Shown here one piece after another: positions 1 to 6,948 of a stretch of DNA of 12,561 nt. The translations under genes and the position numbers were made by a program. How positions within the stretch are numbered: the stretch's first letter is position 1; each line of letters begins with the position of its first letter. Origin of the DNA: a bacterium (lineage in GTDB: Bacteria; SZUA-79; Acidulodesulfobacterales; Acidulodesulfobacteraceae); the NCBI GenBank assembly GCA_021813595.1, contig JAKAKF010000210.1, positions 1-12,561 on the forward strand, written 5' to 3'. The notes under the pieces are model-generated. The model saw nothing but the letters and a program-made list of their open reading frames with translations. It was not told where the DNA came from and searched no databases.

Positions 1-54
1 TAAAGAGTTAAGAATGACTAAACTAAATGCTGGATGCATGGCAAAGTGACCATA

Positions 55-61
55 AGAGGAG
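55..61 (+). promoter_or_regulatory. Shine-Dalgarno site that fixes the start of the beta-propeller gene
   Basis: AGAGGAG lies 5 bases before the ATG at 67. An in-frame ATG at 34 exists, but it has no such site and would put charged residues in front of a typical signal peptide. The start at 67 is therefore preferred. Confidence 0.75.
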
Positions 62-66
62 AAAGA

Positions 67-1428
67 ATGGAACTAAAAATTAATTTATCGTTTTTTCGGA
101 TAAGTTTGATATTTGCACTTTTATTTACAATCTTGGGATTTACTATAGCGGCTAAGTCTTTCGCAAATACTTATCCTGCAAAATGGTCTATGTATGCTAT
201 GAATTCAGAACATAATCCTGTATATGAAAATGGAAGTAATTTGGACGTTAATTGGACTTTCGGGGTTCCTGAAGCTATTTCAAGCAGTATGTCTAAAAAC
301 GATTTTAAAAAAAAATATTTTAATCCAACTACCGTAAGAGATATTATGGGGATTCCAATAGGCGTGTCTATCGTTAACGGAATCGTGTATGCGCCTTGCG
401 ACGATAATAATTTATATGCATTAAATGCTAATACGGGCAAACTAATATGGAAATTTGATGCGTTGAACCAACTTATGGGTACTCCGGCTGTTGTGCATGG
501 AATAGTCTATATTGGAGCAGGTAACTCAGTTTTTGCTTATTCACAAGCTAAAAAATTCGCTTACCAAAATTCTAACGTTATTAGGGGGGTCGATGTTAGC
601 GCTTTTTATGCTTTAAACGCAAAAACAGGTAAACTTATATGGGAGTATCATACAAAAGGTGAAGATATGCCGACGCCCGTATATTATCGCAATGAACTCA
701 TCTTTGGAAATGGAGACGGCCACATTTACTGTTTAAATGCGAAAACCGGCAAGTTATTGTGGAGAATATACATAAGTTCATTTGTCAGTATGTCTTCTGC
801 CGTAAGATATAAAAATATTGTATTGATTAACGGAACGCATCCGAATTATTTTTATGCCGTTAATGTTAATACTGGAAAATTGATATGGAAAGTAAAACCG
901 GCTCATTGTTTTTCATCAAGCAGCGGCGATGGTTCGCCTGCGGTTTCTAAAAATGGTATCGCAGTAAACCAGATTGAGATTCCCGGATTAAAAGCCGGAA
1001 CTTCAAGCAGTGAAGAAATTGCACTGAATGTTAAAAATGGACGCATTTTATGGACAACAATATTAGGTTCGGGAGCCGTTCCGCCGAGAAATAAAGATGC
1101 TGTTCCCATGATACATAAAGGAATAATATATACTGGCAGTCCAGTTACTAAAAAAGCTTATGCCGTTAATTTAAAAACGGGTAAGATATTATGGAGTAAA
1201 AAAATTATCAGGATGAAAGCAGCGCCAGTAATTCTGGGATATAAAGTTTATTTTCCAACCGGTAACGGAACTATATTTGTCTTAAATAAAGACAATGGGC
1301 ATATAATAAGCAAATTTAATGCTCATAACGGAGGATACGGACCGCAGGATGCCGTTATTATAGGTAAAACTATGATAATAGGAACCAATTTTGGCTGGGT
1401 TAACGCTATTCCGCTTTCAAAATTGTAG
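67..1428 (+). CDS. Exported PQQ-type beta-propeller repeat protein
   Basis: About 453 residues. The N-terminus is a signal peptide: Lys-containing start, hydrophobic stretch at about 8-27, and a likely cut after SFA near residue 33, so the protein should be periplasmic or extracellular. The rest carries at least seven copies of the blade motif (Y/F)AxNxxTGKxxW, at about 116-130, 180-194, 220-234, 262-276, 317-331, 364-378 and a degenerate one at 403-417. With a diverged first blade this gives seven or eight blades. No cytochrome c CXXCH motif and no obvious dehydrogenase domain is present, so a complete quinoprotein dehydrogenase is unlikely. The family includes BamB-like scaffolds, PQQ enzymes and the tetrathionate hydrolases of acidophilic sulfur oxidisers, which are exported, roughly 500-residue propellers. 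Tetrathionate hydrolase is a reasonable guess, not proven. BamB is less likely because there is no lipobox. A hairpin follows the gene. Confidence 0.85.
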   Translation: MELKINLSFFRISLIFALLFTILGFTIAAKSFANTYPAKWSMYAMNSEHNPVYENGSNLDVNWTFGVPEAISSSMSKNDFKKKYFNPTTVRDIMGIPIGVSIVNGIVYAPCDDNNLYALNANTGKLIWKFDALNQLMGTPAVVHGIVYIGAGNSVFAYSQAKKFAYQNSNVIRGVDVSAFYALNAKTGKLIWEYHTKGEDMPTPVYYRNELIFGNGDGHIYCLNAKTGKLLWRIYISSFVSMSSAVRYKNIVLINGTHPNYFYAVNVNTGKLIWKVKPAHCFSSSSGDGSPAVSKNGIAVNQIEIPGLKAGTSSSEEIALNVKNGRILWTTILGSGAVPPRNKDAVPMIHKGIIYTGSPVTKKAYAVNLKTGKILWSKKIIRMKAAPVILGYKVYFPTGNGTIFVLNKDNGHIISKFNAHNGGYGPQDAVIIGKTMIIGTNFGWVNAIPLSKL

Positions 1429-1434
1429 TCTTAA

Positions 1435-1463
1435 TCTAAAAGCAACTTTGCTTTCAGATTTTT
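1435..1463 (+). terminator. Likely weak rho-independent terminator
   Basis: Stem AAAGCA/TGCTTT (1439-1444 with 1449-1454) closes on a 4-base loop. It is extended by TCT/AGA (1435-1437 with 1456-1458) across one mismatch, and TTTTT (1459-1463) follows directly. It starts 7 bases after the propeller stop codon. The stem has few GC pairs, so efficiency may be modest. Confidence 0.55.
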
Positions 1464-1547
1464 AAAATAGTCTGCCTGGGTCATTTAGCACCTGCTTGAA
1501 TCTTCGATAGGTTAGGGTTTTGTTTATTTTTTTTTCCGTTAATTTAG

Positions 1548-1556
1548 TGATATAAT
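1548..1556 (+). promoter_or_regulatory. Extended -10 promoter element upstream of queH
   Basis: TGATATAAT is a perfect extended -10 (TGnTATAAT). The only candidate -35 at the usual distance is a T-run at 1528-1533, which is weak, as is common for extended -10 promoters. Transcription would start near 1563 and leave a leader of roughly 58 bases before the queH ATG. The position after a terminator and before a same-strand gene supports it. Confidence 0.55.
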
Positions 1557-1620
1557 GATAATACAAATTGTAAGCATTAATAGCGCAAAATTGCTAAATT
1601 ACCAAAGTTAAAACGTTAAA

Positions 1621-2193
1621 ATGGAATCCGATAAAAAACTTTTACTTCATATATGCTGTTCGCCATGCTTGATGTATCCGTATCATGTTTTCTCCTCTGC
1701 ATCTCCAGATAAAAAATTCGATAAAATTATAGGTTACTTTTATAATCCTAACATTCATCCATACAGCGAATATCTCAGGCGAGAGGAATCTTTAAAAACA
1801 TTCAGCGAGGCGGCAGGTTTTAAGGTTATTTACGAAAAAGATTACGATATGGAAGAATTTATCAGAAACGTCGTTTTCAGGGAAGAAAACCGTTGTTATT
1901 ACTGCGTCGGTAACAGGCTCGAGAAAACAGCAGCTTTCGCAAAATCTTCAAAATTTACCCATTTTTCTACTACGCTTTTATACAGCAGGCATCAGGACCA
2001 CAGTTATATAAGAGAGACCGGTTTCAATCTGCAAAAAAAATACGGAGTTAATTTTTATTACGAAGATTTCAGGGAGGGCCATAAAGAAGGCATAGAGCTT
2101 TCCAAAGGATACGGTTTATACCGCCAGAATTACTGCGGCTGTATTTACAGCGAAAAGGAAAGATTTTTTCGCAAGCAAACAAGCATAAAATGA
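1621..2193 (+). CDS. queH: Epoxyqueuosine reductase QueH
   Basis: 190 residues, the full length of the QueH (DUF208) family. QueH performs the last step of queuosine synthesis, reducing epoxyqueuosine to queuosine in the wobble position of tRNAs with GUN anticodons, and replaces the cobalamin-dependent QueG. Visible signatures are the N-terminal LLLHICCSPC with adjacent Cys12-Cys13 and Cys16, YNPNIHPYSEY at 41-51, CYYC (Cys92, Cys95), FSTTLLYSRHQ at 115-125, and the C-terminal GLYRQNYCGCIYS with Cys172 and Cys174. These cysteines match the family's iron-sulfur and iron sites. An in-frame TAA at 1609-1611 makes ATG 1621 the first possible start, although no Shine-Dalgarno is visible. No other queuosine genes lie nearby. 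It begins a same-strand run with the PilZ gene 51 bases on. Confidence 0.95.
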   Translation: MESDKKLLLHICCSPCLMYPYHVFSSASPDKKFDKIIGYFYNPNIHPYSEYLRREESLKTFSEAAGFKVIYEKDYDMEEFIRNVVFREENRCYYCVGNRLEKTAAFAKSSKFTHFSTTLLYSRHQDHSYIRETGFNLQKKYGVNFYYEDFREGHKEGIELSKGYGLYRQNYCGCIYSEKERFFRKQTSIK

Positions 2194-2244
2194 GTTATAA
2201 TTAAAATTATAAAAATATAAAAACCGCAATATATCTATTCTAAT

Positions 2245-2961
2245 ATGAATGAAGCGTTTAAAAATACTCCTGAAGAATTAATAATTAAAAAAGTCATAGA
2301 ATATTCTAAGGCAAATAAACATAAGATTCAGGCTTTATGGTTCGGAGAAGAAAACCGCTCATGCGGCGCTATCCTGTCGGATATAAATATGGAAAGTTTA
2401 ACTTGCTCCTTAAAATTTAAAGATAGTATTTTACATACGCCGCTCGAAGGAGATTTTTTAATTTTGCGGATTTTTTTTCTTTTTGCCCCGATTTCCGGAA
2501 AAATTAAAACCGTTAAAGGCGATAAATCTATTACTATCGAAGAATTGAGTTTTATAACTTTAAAGAACAATAAAAGGCGCTATCCCCGATTCATAATGGG
2601 TGAGCCCTTAGAAACGCAGATGATGATAGGCAACCATGTTTATTCAATAGAAATTAACGACATTTCTAAAGACGGAATAGGTTTTATATTTTCTTCAGAA
2701 AAGAGCATGTCGGGGTTAGCCGGAAAATCTGGATTTATTCAGTTAAATTACAATAACATGCTGTTAAGAATCAGCGGTGATATCGTATGGGTAAACAGAT
2801 TTTCGCGGAATGATTATATAGGAGGGATGCTTCTTTACACAAATAATCAAGATAAAGATATAATCACAGATATTATATTCGATAACATATTTAAAATAGA
2901 AAACGAACTTTTTAAATTCATATCTTTTGTTACCTGCGAAGAAATGAAAATGAAAAAATAA
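2245..2961 (+). CDS. PilZ-domain protein, probable c-di-GMP receptor
   Basis: 238 residues. The second half is a PilZ domain with both c-di-GMP signatures: RRYPR at 111-115 (RxxxR) and DISKDG at 139-144 (D/NxSxxG), followed by beta strands including VWVNRFSRNDYIGGMLL. The first 100 residues look like a separate, mostly beta domain, a two-domain layout resembling YcgR-type proteins, though I cannot identify that domain firmly. There is no signal peptide, so it should be cytoplasmic. In the family such proteins tie c-di-GMP level to motility, secretion or envelope processes. The start ATG has no clear Shine-Dalgarno. The lipoprotein gene starts 18 bases after the stop, so the two are probably co-transcribed. 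Confidence 0.88.
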   Translation: MNEAFKNTPEELIIKKVIEYSKANKHKIQALWFGEENRSCGAILSDINMESLTCSLKFKDSILHTPLEGDFLILRIFFLFAPISGKIKTVKGDKSITIEELSFITLKNNKRRYPRFIMGEPLETQMMIGNHVYSIEINDISKDGIGFIFSSEKSMSGLAGKSGFIQLNYNNMLLRISGDIVWVNRFSRNDYIGGMLLYTNNQDKDIITDIIFDNIFKIENELFKFISFVTCEEMKMKK

Positions 2962-2979
2962 AAAAGGAGATTTTGCTTT

Positions 2980-3681
2980 ATGAAAATTAAGAAAAAATTT
3001 GCAATATCGCTCATTCTTATACTTTCTATATTTATTGCATCGTCATCGCTCAGCGGATGCGCTACTTCTAGGGCAACGGCAGCGAGCGGAACGACGGGTG
3101 CGCTGTTTGGAGCCGGAACCGGTTTTGTAATCGGGGCACTGACCGGGGGGCCCATAGGGGCGATAATAGGTACGGCGGCAGGACTGTCCATAGGTTATGG
3201 GGTGGGCTATATTACCGGAAAGTACGTGGTTACCCGCGAAGGCGGAATTAGAGGTATATCTATGCTTAACAGGCCTTATAAACTTGCCGGCAATGAATTT
3301 ATATACGACCCGCAAAGCAGTTTTAAAATTAATTTTAATAAAGTTAAAGGCGTTCTTATATCGAATTTAAAAATCTACACTGTTCCAAAATCGGTAAAGT
3401 CCGGCGGCATAATAAGCTTAAATATGAAATACGACGTTCTGGGCTCCCCGGTTAATATTAAAAATTCTTCTATTCAGGAAACAAGAATACTCGAAGGATT
3501 AAACGGGAAGATTTTTTATACGCATACATCTGCTACTAATATCGGAGAAGAAGGCTTCTACAAAACGGCGCTCTCGGTAAAACTGCCTAAAAAAACGCCT
3601 AAAGTTTACATTTACGAAGCCATAGTTAAAGTGAATAACGTGATTACGGCATTAAGTTCCAGGCTGATATTGGTAAAATAA
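2980..3681 (+). CDS. Glycine-zipper lipoprotein
   Basis: 233 residues with a lipoprotein signal peptide: MKIKKK start, hydrophobic core, and lipobox LSGC with Cys27 as the lipidated residue. Residues about 35-80 form a glycine zipper, a Gly/Ala-rich stretch with GxxxG spacing (GALFGAGTGFVIGALTGGP and onward) that typically inserts into or packs at a membrane. The remaining 150 residues are soluble and rich in predicted beta strands, resembling an Ig-like or similar fold, with no motif I recognise. AAGGAGA at 2964-2970 is a strong ribosome site 9 bases before the ATG. The zipper-coding stretch is visibly richer in G than its surroundings because of Gly codons. Likely located in the outer membrane or periplasm. 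The specific role is unknown; it is probably in an operon with the PilZ gene. Confidence 0.85.
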   Translation: MKIKKKFAISLILILSIFIASSSLSGCATSRATAASGTTGALFGAGTGFVIGALTGGPIGAIIGTAAGLSIGYGVGYITGKYVVTREGGIRGISMLNRPYKLAGNEFIYDPQSSFKINFNKVKGVLISNLKIYTVPKSVKSGGIISLNMKYDVLGSPVNIKNSSIQETRILEGLNGKIFYTHTSATNIGEEGFYKTALSVKLPKKTPKVYIYEAIVKVNNVITALSSRLILVK

Positions 3682-3686
3682 TCAGG

Positions 3687-4307
3687 TTATTTTTTAATCC
3701 GGTTTTCGGTGCCGTTTACGAGCCTTTTTATATTAGGGTAATGTTTATATATTATCAATGCCGCGATAAAAATAGAAGCGACAAATATATAAATATTTTT
3801 TAGGGTATAGAATATTAAAAAAGGCATAAAAAATGCGCTTACTGTAGAGGCTAGGGAAACGTATTTAGAAGAAAATAATATTGCAAGAAATATTAAAAAA
3901 GCTATTAAAACGGCTTCGGGGGAAACGGCTAAGAAAACTCCGAGTCCGGTAGCGACTCCCTTGCCGCCTTTAAATTTTATAAATATAGAGAAACAATGTC
4001 CTGCAACCGGCGCTATGATTATTAAAGACAGAAAAATTAAATCCTTTACGGACATAAACTGTAAAGCGTATCCATTCTGCCTGAACGAATCTATGGCTAA
4101 AAATACCGGTAAAAATCCTTTACCGGCGTCTATGAGCAAGGTAATTAATCCGAATTTCTTTCCTATTACTCTTGAAACGTTGGTAGCTCCTAAGTTGCCG
4201 CTTCCTTTTTTAGTGAGGTCCGGAACGCCTTTTAATTTCGCAATTATTGCGGAAGTCGGAAAACTTCCTATCAAATAAGCCCCGAATATAAAAAATATTT
4301 CATACAT
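3687..4307 (-). CDS. plsY: Glycerol-3-phosphate acyltransferase PlsY
   Basis: 206 residues, the normal PlsY length. It is an integral inner-membrane enzyme that moves the acyl group from acyl-phosphate to glycerol-3-phosphate, making lysophosphatidic acid, the first step of phospholipid synthesis, and works with PlsX. Family motifs are present in order: SGNLGATN at 36-43, the glycine-rich FKGGKGVATG loop at 112-121 preceded by GHCFSIF, and HYPNIKRLVNGTE at 189-201. Several hydrophobic segments (about 3-20, 52-72, 90-110, 125-146, 155-187) fit the known multi-span fold. The ATG comes one base after the stop of the upstream regulator (TAA-A-ATG), so translational coupling is likely. The 3' end faces the lipoprotein gene with only 5 bases between stop codons. 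Confidence 0.95.
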   Translation of the reverse strand: MYEIFFIFGAYLIGSFPTSAIIAKLKGVPDLTKKGSGNLGATNVSRVIGKKFGLITLLIDAGKGFLPVFLAIDSFRQNGYALQFMSVKDLIFLSLIIIAPVAGHCFSIFIKFKGGKGVATGLGVFLAVSPEAVLIAFLIFLAILFSSKYVSLASTVSAFFMPFLIFYTLKNIYIFVASIFIAALIIYKHYPNIKRLVNGTENRIKK

Positions 4308-4308
4308 T

Positions 4309-5370
4309 TTAAACTATTTTTTCCCCGCAATACGGGCAAAATTTAAGTCCCGGCATTAATGGAATTTCCATACCGCATTTTTTATTCTGGCATATTTTGT
4401 TTGTTTCGATGCCGTTTAATTTATTGTTAACGGCGTTGCTTAAATTATCCACAAACTTTTCGAATTTTTTATCATCGTTTTTTTTAAAATTTTTCGTTAT
4501 TTCATCGATTAAAACGGTGTCGACTGCGAGCCTTTTTTCAAGGCTTTTTCTGTTTATATAAAAATATACCTTAAATTTATTTATTTCTTTTCTGGTAACT
4601 ATATCTTCATCGATAAATTTTTTAAAACTCTGGCTGATGATTGACGGTGCAAGACCTGTTTCTTCTTTGACCTTTTTGGTGGTTATAGGTTTTTTCTCGT
4701 TGTTGATATAATATTTTATTATCATTGCGTATACCATAAATTCAGACGGGCCCATTAATTTTATCTGAAAGTTTGTTATAAGATATCTGCTTGTCCATAA
4801 GGCAAGTGCAATGTAATAAAATTTATTGTAATTATCAGATTTAAGCAGGAAACTATCAAGGTTTTTTTCCTGAACGTCGGTTATTATTTTATTGCCTTTC
4901 AATAACTTGATAACGCCGCCGATGAGATTATTGATAACGGGAGTGTCGGAATCGGTAAAATTGCAAAATTGTAACGCGGCTATATTTATTTCGTTAAATT
5001 TTTTAAGCTCGGCGTAAGGAAGAATGTAGTTGGTTTTTCTTTTGTCTTCGTTTAACGTAGATTTTTTAATCAGTTTTTCGTCCTGAAGCTTTTTAAGAAC
5101 GGTTGCAAGATGAGGCGTCGAAACATATAAACGGTTTAATTCTTTATATGAAACCGTTATGCCGTTTTTCTCGAATTCTTTCTTCTCTTTTTCCGACGAA
5201 TGGGTATATTTGTATGCAAAGTATGCGAAAATTGTAAATTCGATATCGGTTAAGTATGCGACGTTTTTATATCCGCTCGGTATATTTATAATGGTATCTT
5301 TTATTAATTTTTCCCTGCTTAAGAAAAAAAGGGAGAAAAGAATATAGAGTTTTGCTTGTAATGTTTTCAT
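4309..5370 (-). CDS. Putative DNA-binding regulator: two winged-helix-like regions plus C-terminal zinc ribbon
   Basis: 353 residues. I do not recognise a named family. Residues about 40-128 look like a MarR-type winged helix: SYKELNRLYVSTPHLATVLKK as the HTH, followed by EKLIKKSTLNEDKRKTNY, which resembles a MarR wing. A second HTH-like stretch lies at about 210-275, with TTKKVKEETGLAPSIISQSFKK and DEDIVTRKEINKFKVYFYI. The C-terminus has a four-Cys zinc ribbon: Cys327, Cys332, Cys345 and Cys348 (CxxxxC and FCPYCG). It is Lys/Asn rich with no signal peptide. AGGAG (complement of 5378-5382) sits 7 bases before the ATG. It stands divergent from the radical SAM gene and directly ahead of plsY, so it may regulate either one or itself. 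A palindrome lies just upstream of the start. Function inferred from fold-like patterns only. Confidence 0.65.
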   Translation of the reverse strand: MKTLQAKLYILFSLFFLSREKLIKDTIINIPSGYKNVAYLTDIEFTIFAYFAYKYTHSSEKEKKEFEKNGITVSYKELNRLYVSTPHLATVLKKLQDEKLIKKSTLNEDKRKTNYILPYAELKKFNEINIAALQFCNFTDSDTPVINNLIGGVIKLLKGNKIITDVQEKNLDSFLLKSDNYNKFYYIALALWTSRYLITNFQIKLMGPSEFMVYAMIIKYYINNEKKPITTKKVKEETGLAPSIISQSFKKFIDEDIVTRKEINKFKVYFYINRKSLEKRLAVDTVLIDEITKNFKKNDDKKFEKFVDNLSNAVNNKLNGIETNKICQNKKCGMEIPLMPGLKFCPYCGEKIV

Positions 5371-5391
5371 TTTTTAACTCCTATATTTACT

Positions 5392-5406
5392 ATTAATATC
5401 ATTAAT
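5392..5406. repeat. 15-bp palindrome, possible operator
   Basis: ATTAATATCATTAAT is a perfect inverted repeat with a 3-base centre, 10 bases upstream of the regulator's ribosome site. A weak -10-like TATAAC on the - strand (complement of 5407-5412) would put the transcription start inside or beside it. This suits autorepression of the winged-helix gene. The region is so AT-rich that chance is a real alternative. Confidence 0.35.
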
Positions 5407-5536
5407 GTTATAAAAATAAAAAATATATAAATCTATTTTGCCTAATTTAGAACTTCATATATTTTTTACTATTATAATATTTTCTTTTATTAATGTAAAG
5501 AAAAAATATAAAGAAAAATTGAATTTTTTTTTAATA

Positions 5537-5542
5537 TATAAT
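5537..5542 (+). promoter_or_regulatory. Candidate -10 element for the radical SAM gene
   Basis: TATAAT lies 11 bases before the ATG at 5554, which would give an almost leaderless transcript and match the absence of a Shine-Dalgarno. No good -35 is seen at 17 bases. A second TATAAT at 5473-5478 would give a normal leader and may be the real one. The 183-bp gap (5371-5553) is the divergent control region for two operons and holds no gene. Confidence 0.3.
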
Positions 5543-5553
5543 AAAATAAACAA

Positions 5554-6861
5554 ATGAACAGAAATAAGGGCTGTATAGCCGAACTGGATTATTTTATAGA
5601 AAAATACGGCGTTTCGCTGAACAGCGAAGCAATAATAAAAGAAGATATTTTGCGGCAGGGAATTGCTTTCGAAGAAGTTTCGCACGAAGAAAATTTTTCG
5701 GGTAAATCCTATTTTATTTTTTCATTCAATGTCGATAACGACGGCGATGTAATCAATAAAAAATATCCGGAAGAAATATCTGTCGAAAACGGACCCTATA
5801 ATCTGCAACGAACTATTATTTCGGTCAGGATTAATAAAACTTCCCCTTATATAGTTAAATACGAACCGGAAGACGGCGGCTATAAACTTTATCTCGAAGA
5901 CGGCTATATGGGGGATGTTTCTTTTTCTCCCGAAAAGTCTTATATGCTAAAAAAAACCGAGTCGGGAAAGTCGGTAAGGGACGTCGCTCCGACTATAGAA
6001 TGGGGCTATCTAATATATCTTGCCGTATTCAGGATGTGCCAGTATTTTGAAAATCATACCGAGTGTGCATTCTGCGATATGAACTCAAATTACTTAAATC
6101 AAAAAAAAGCAAATAAAAATTATTCCGCGGTTAAATCGGTCGAGGACATTATAAACGCCCTGTCCGTAATCGAATCTTCCGAAGATTCTTCTGCTGGAGC
6201 ATATACTTTAACGGGCGGGAGCATTATAGACGAGGTCAAATTTAAAGGCGATACGGAAATAGATTTTTACGTTAGATTTCTTGAAGCTATAGAAGAAAGG
6301 TTCAAAGGTAGATGGCTCAGCAAAGTCGTCGTACAGGCGCATACGCAAAAAAATTTAATGAGGCTTAAATCCGCCGGCGCTTATATTTACCATACTAATT
6401 TCGAGGTATGGGATAAAAATCTTTTTGAAAAAATTTGTCCGGGTAAATCTAAATTTATCGGAAGAGACGAATGGATTAAAAGAATCGTCGACGCAGTTGA
6501 GGTTTTCGGAGAATACAAGGTTATTCCGAACTTCGTCGGCGGCGTAGAGCTTTCAAAGCCTTTCGGGTTCGAAAGTATAGACGAAGCGGTAAATTCAACC
6601 GCCGAAGGGCTTGAATTTTTCATGTCGCAAGGGGTTATCCCGAGGTATACTACATGGTGTCCCGAAAAAACCAGCAAGCTTGGAAAATTGGGCAATTCAT
6701 CCGCTCCGCTGGAATATTACGTTAAACTTCTTCTTAAATGGCATGAACTGCATTATAAATATAATCTTCCGGTTCCGGAAGGCTATGGTTCGGCTGGACC
6801 CGGTAAAGCAGAGTTTTCGGTCAGCGCATTTATGGATGCTTTTAAGGTTGAAACGTTGTAA
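5554..6861 (+). CDS. Radical SAM protein with CX8CX2C cluster motif
   Basis: 435 residues. The probable [4Fe-4S]/SAM site is Cys162, Cys171 and Cys174 (MCQYFENHTECAFCDMN), a CX8CX2C spacing instead of the usual CX3CX2C. A TGG motif at 220-222 (YTLTGGSIID) matches the SAM-binding GGE-like motif after beta-2. HTNFEVWDKNLFEKICPGK at 280-298 resembles the later barrel strands of BioB-like radical SAM enzymes, and further strands follow to about 370 (VIPNFVGGVE, IPRYTTWCP). The first 150 residues are a beta-rich extension that I cannot assign. Cys295 and Cys369 could serve a second role but do not form a clear auxiliary-cluster motif. The substrate is unknown. Families with long first Cys spacing, such as the MSMEG_0568-type proteins, are possible relatives from memory. 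No ribosome site is visible. mrp follows 87 bases on. Confidence 0.8.
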   Translation: MNRNKGCIAELDYFIEKYGVSLNSEAIIKEDILRQGIAFEEVSHEENFSGKSYFIFSFNVDNDGDVINKKYPEEISVENGPYNLQRTIISVRINKTSPYIVKYEPEDGGYKLYLEDGYMGDVSFSPEKSYMLKKTESGKSVRDVAPTIEWGYLIYLAVFRMCQYFENHTECAFCDMNSNYLNQKKANKNYSAVKSVEDIINALSVIESSEDSSAGAYTLTGGSIIDEVKFKGDTEIDFYVRFLEAIEERFKGRWLSKVVVQAHTQKNLMRLKSAGAYIYHTNFEVWDKNLFEKICPGKSKFIGRDEWIKRIVDAVEVFGEYKVIPNFVGGVELSKPFGFESIDEAVNSTAEGLEFFMSQGVIPRYTTWCPEKTSKLGKLGNSSAPLEYYVKLLLKWHELHYKYNLPVPEGYGSAGPGKAEFSVSAFMDAFKVETL

Positions 6862-6873
6862 AATTTATGTTAA

Positions 6874-6899
6874 TATATAAATATATGTATATTTATATA
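6874..6899. repeat. 26-bp palindrome between the radical SAM gene and mrp
   Basis: TATATAAATATA and its exact complement TATATTTATATA flank a 2-base TG centre, 12 bases after the radical SAM stop. No T-run follows on the + strand, so it is a poor terminator. It could be a dyad operator or a cruciform-prone control site for mrp. All arm bases are A/T, which lowers the weight of the match. Confidence 0.45.
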
Positions 6900-6912
6900 C
6901 AAAACTATTACA

Positions 6913-6934
6913 TAACTAAAATTTAACTAAAATT
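6913..6934 (+). repeat. Tandem 11-bp direct repeat in the mrp leader
   Basis: TAACTAAAATT occurs twice back to back with no mismatch, ending 2 bases before the mrp ribosome site AGAGGGG (6937-6943). The 11-base period is close to one DNA helical turn, so a protein could bind both copies on one face. It may also be a simple slippage duplication. Confidence 0.45.
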
Positions 6935-6948
6935 AAAGAGGGGTTTTT

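Noticed and set aside
2..49. Open frame ending in TGA at 47-49 that could be the last codons of an upstream gene
   Set aside because: Only about 15 codons are visible with no recognisable sequence; it could equally be leader sequence before the propeller gene.
67..1428. Complete PQQ-dependent alcohol or glucose dehydrogenase
   Set aside because: The protein is too short and lacks a haem-binding CXXCH or a membrane anchor domain; only propeller repeats are seen.
1429..1620. Possible small RNA or short gene between the propeller gene and queH
   Set aside because: The gap is explained by a terminator-like hairpin, a promoter and a short leader; the 18-codon frame from 1556 has no ribosome site.
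2195..2212. Perfect AT-only inverted repeat TTATAATT-AA-AATTATAA after queH
   Set aside because: No GC pairs and no T-run follows, so terminator function is unlikely; such repeats arise by chance in DNA this AT-rich.
3043..3315. Antisense open frame opposite the glycine-zipper lipoprotein
   Set aside because: Its Arg/Pro/Ser-rich translation is what complemented Gly/Ala codons give; the + strand gene has a lipobox and ribosome site.
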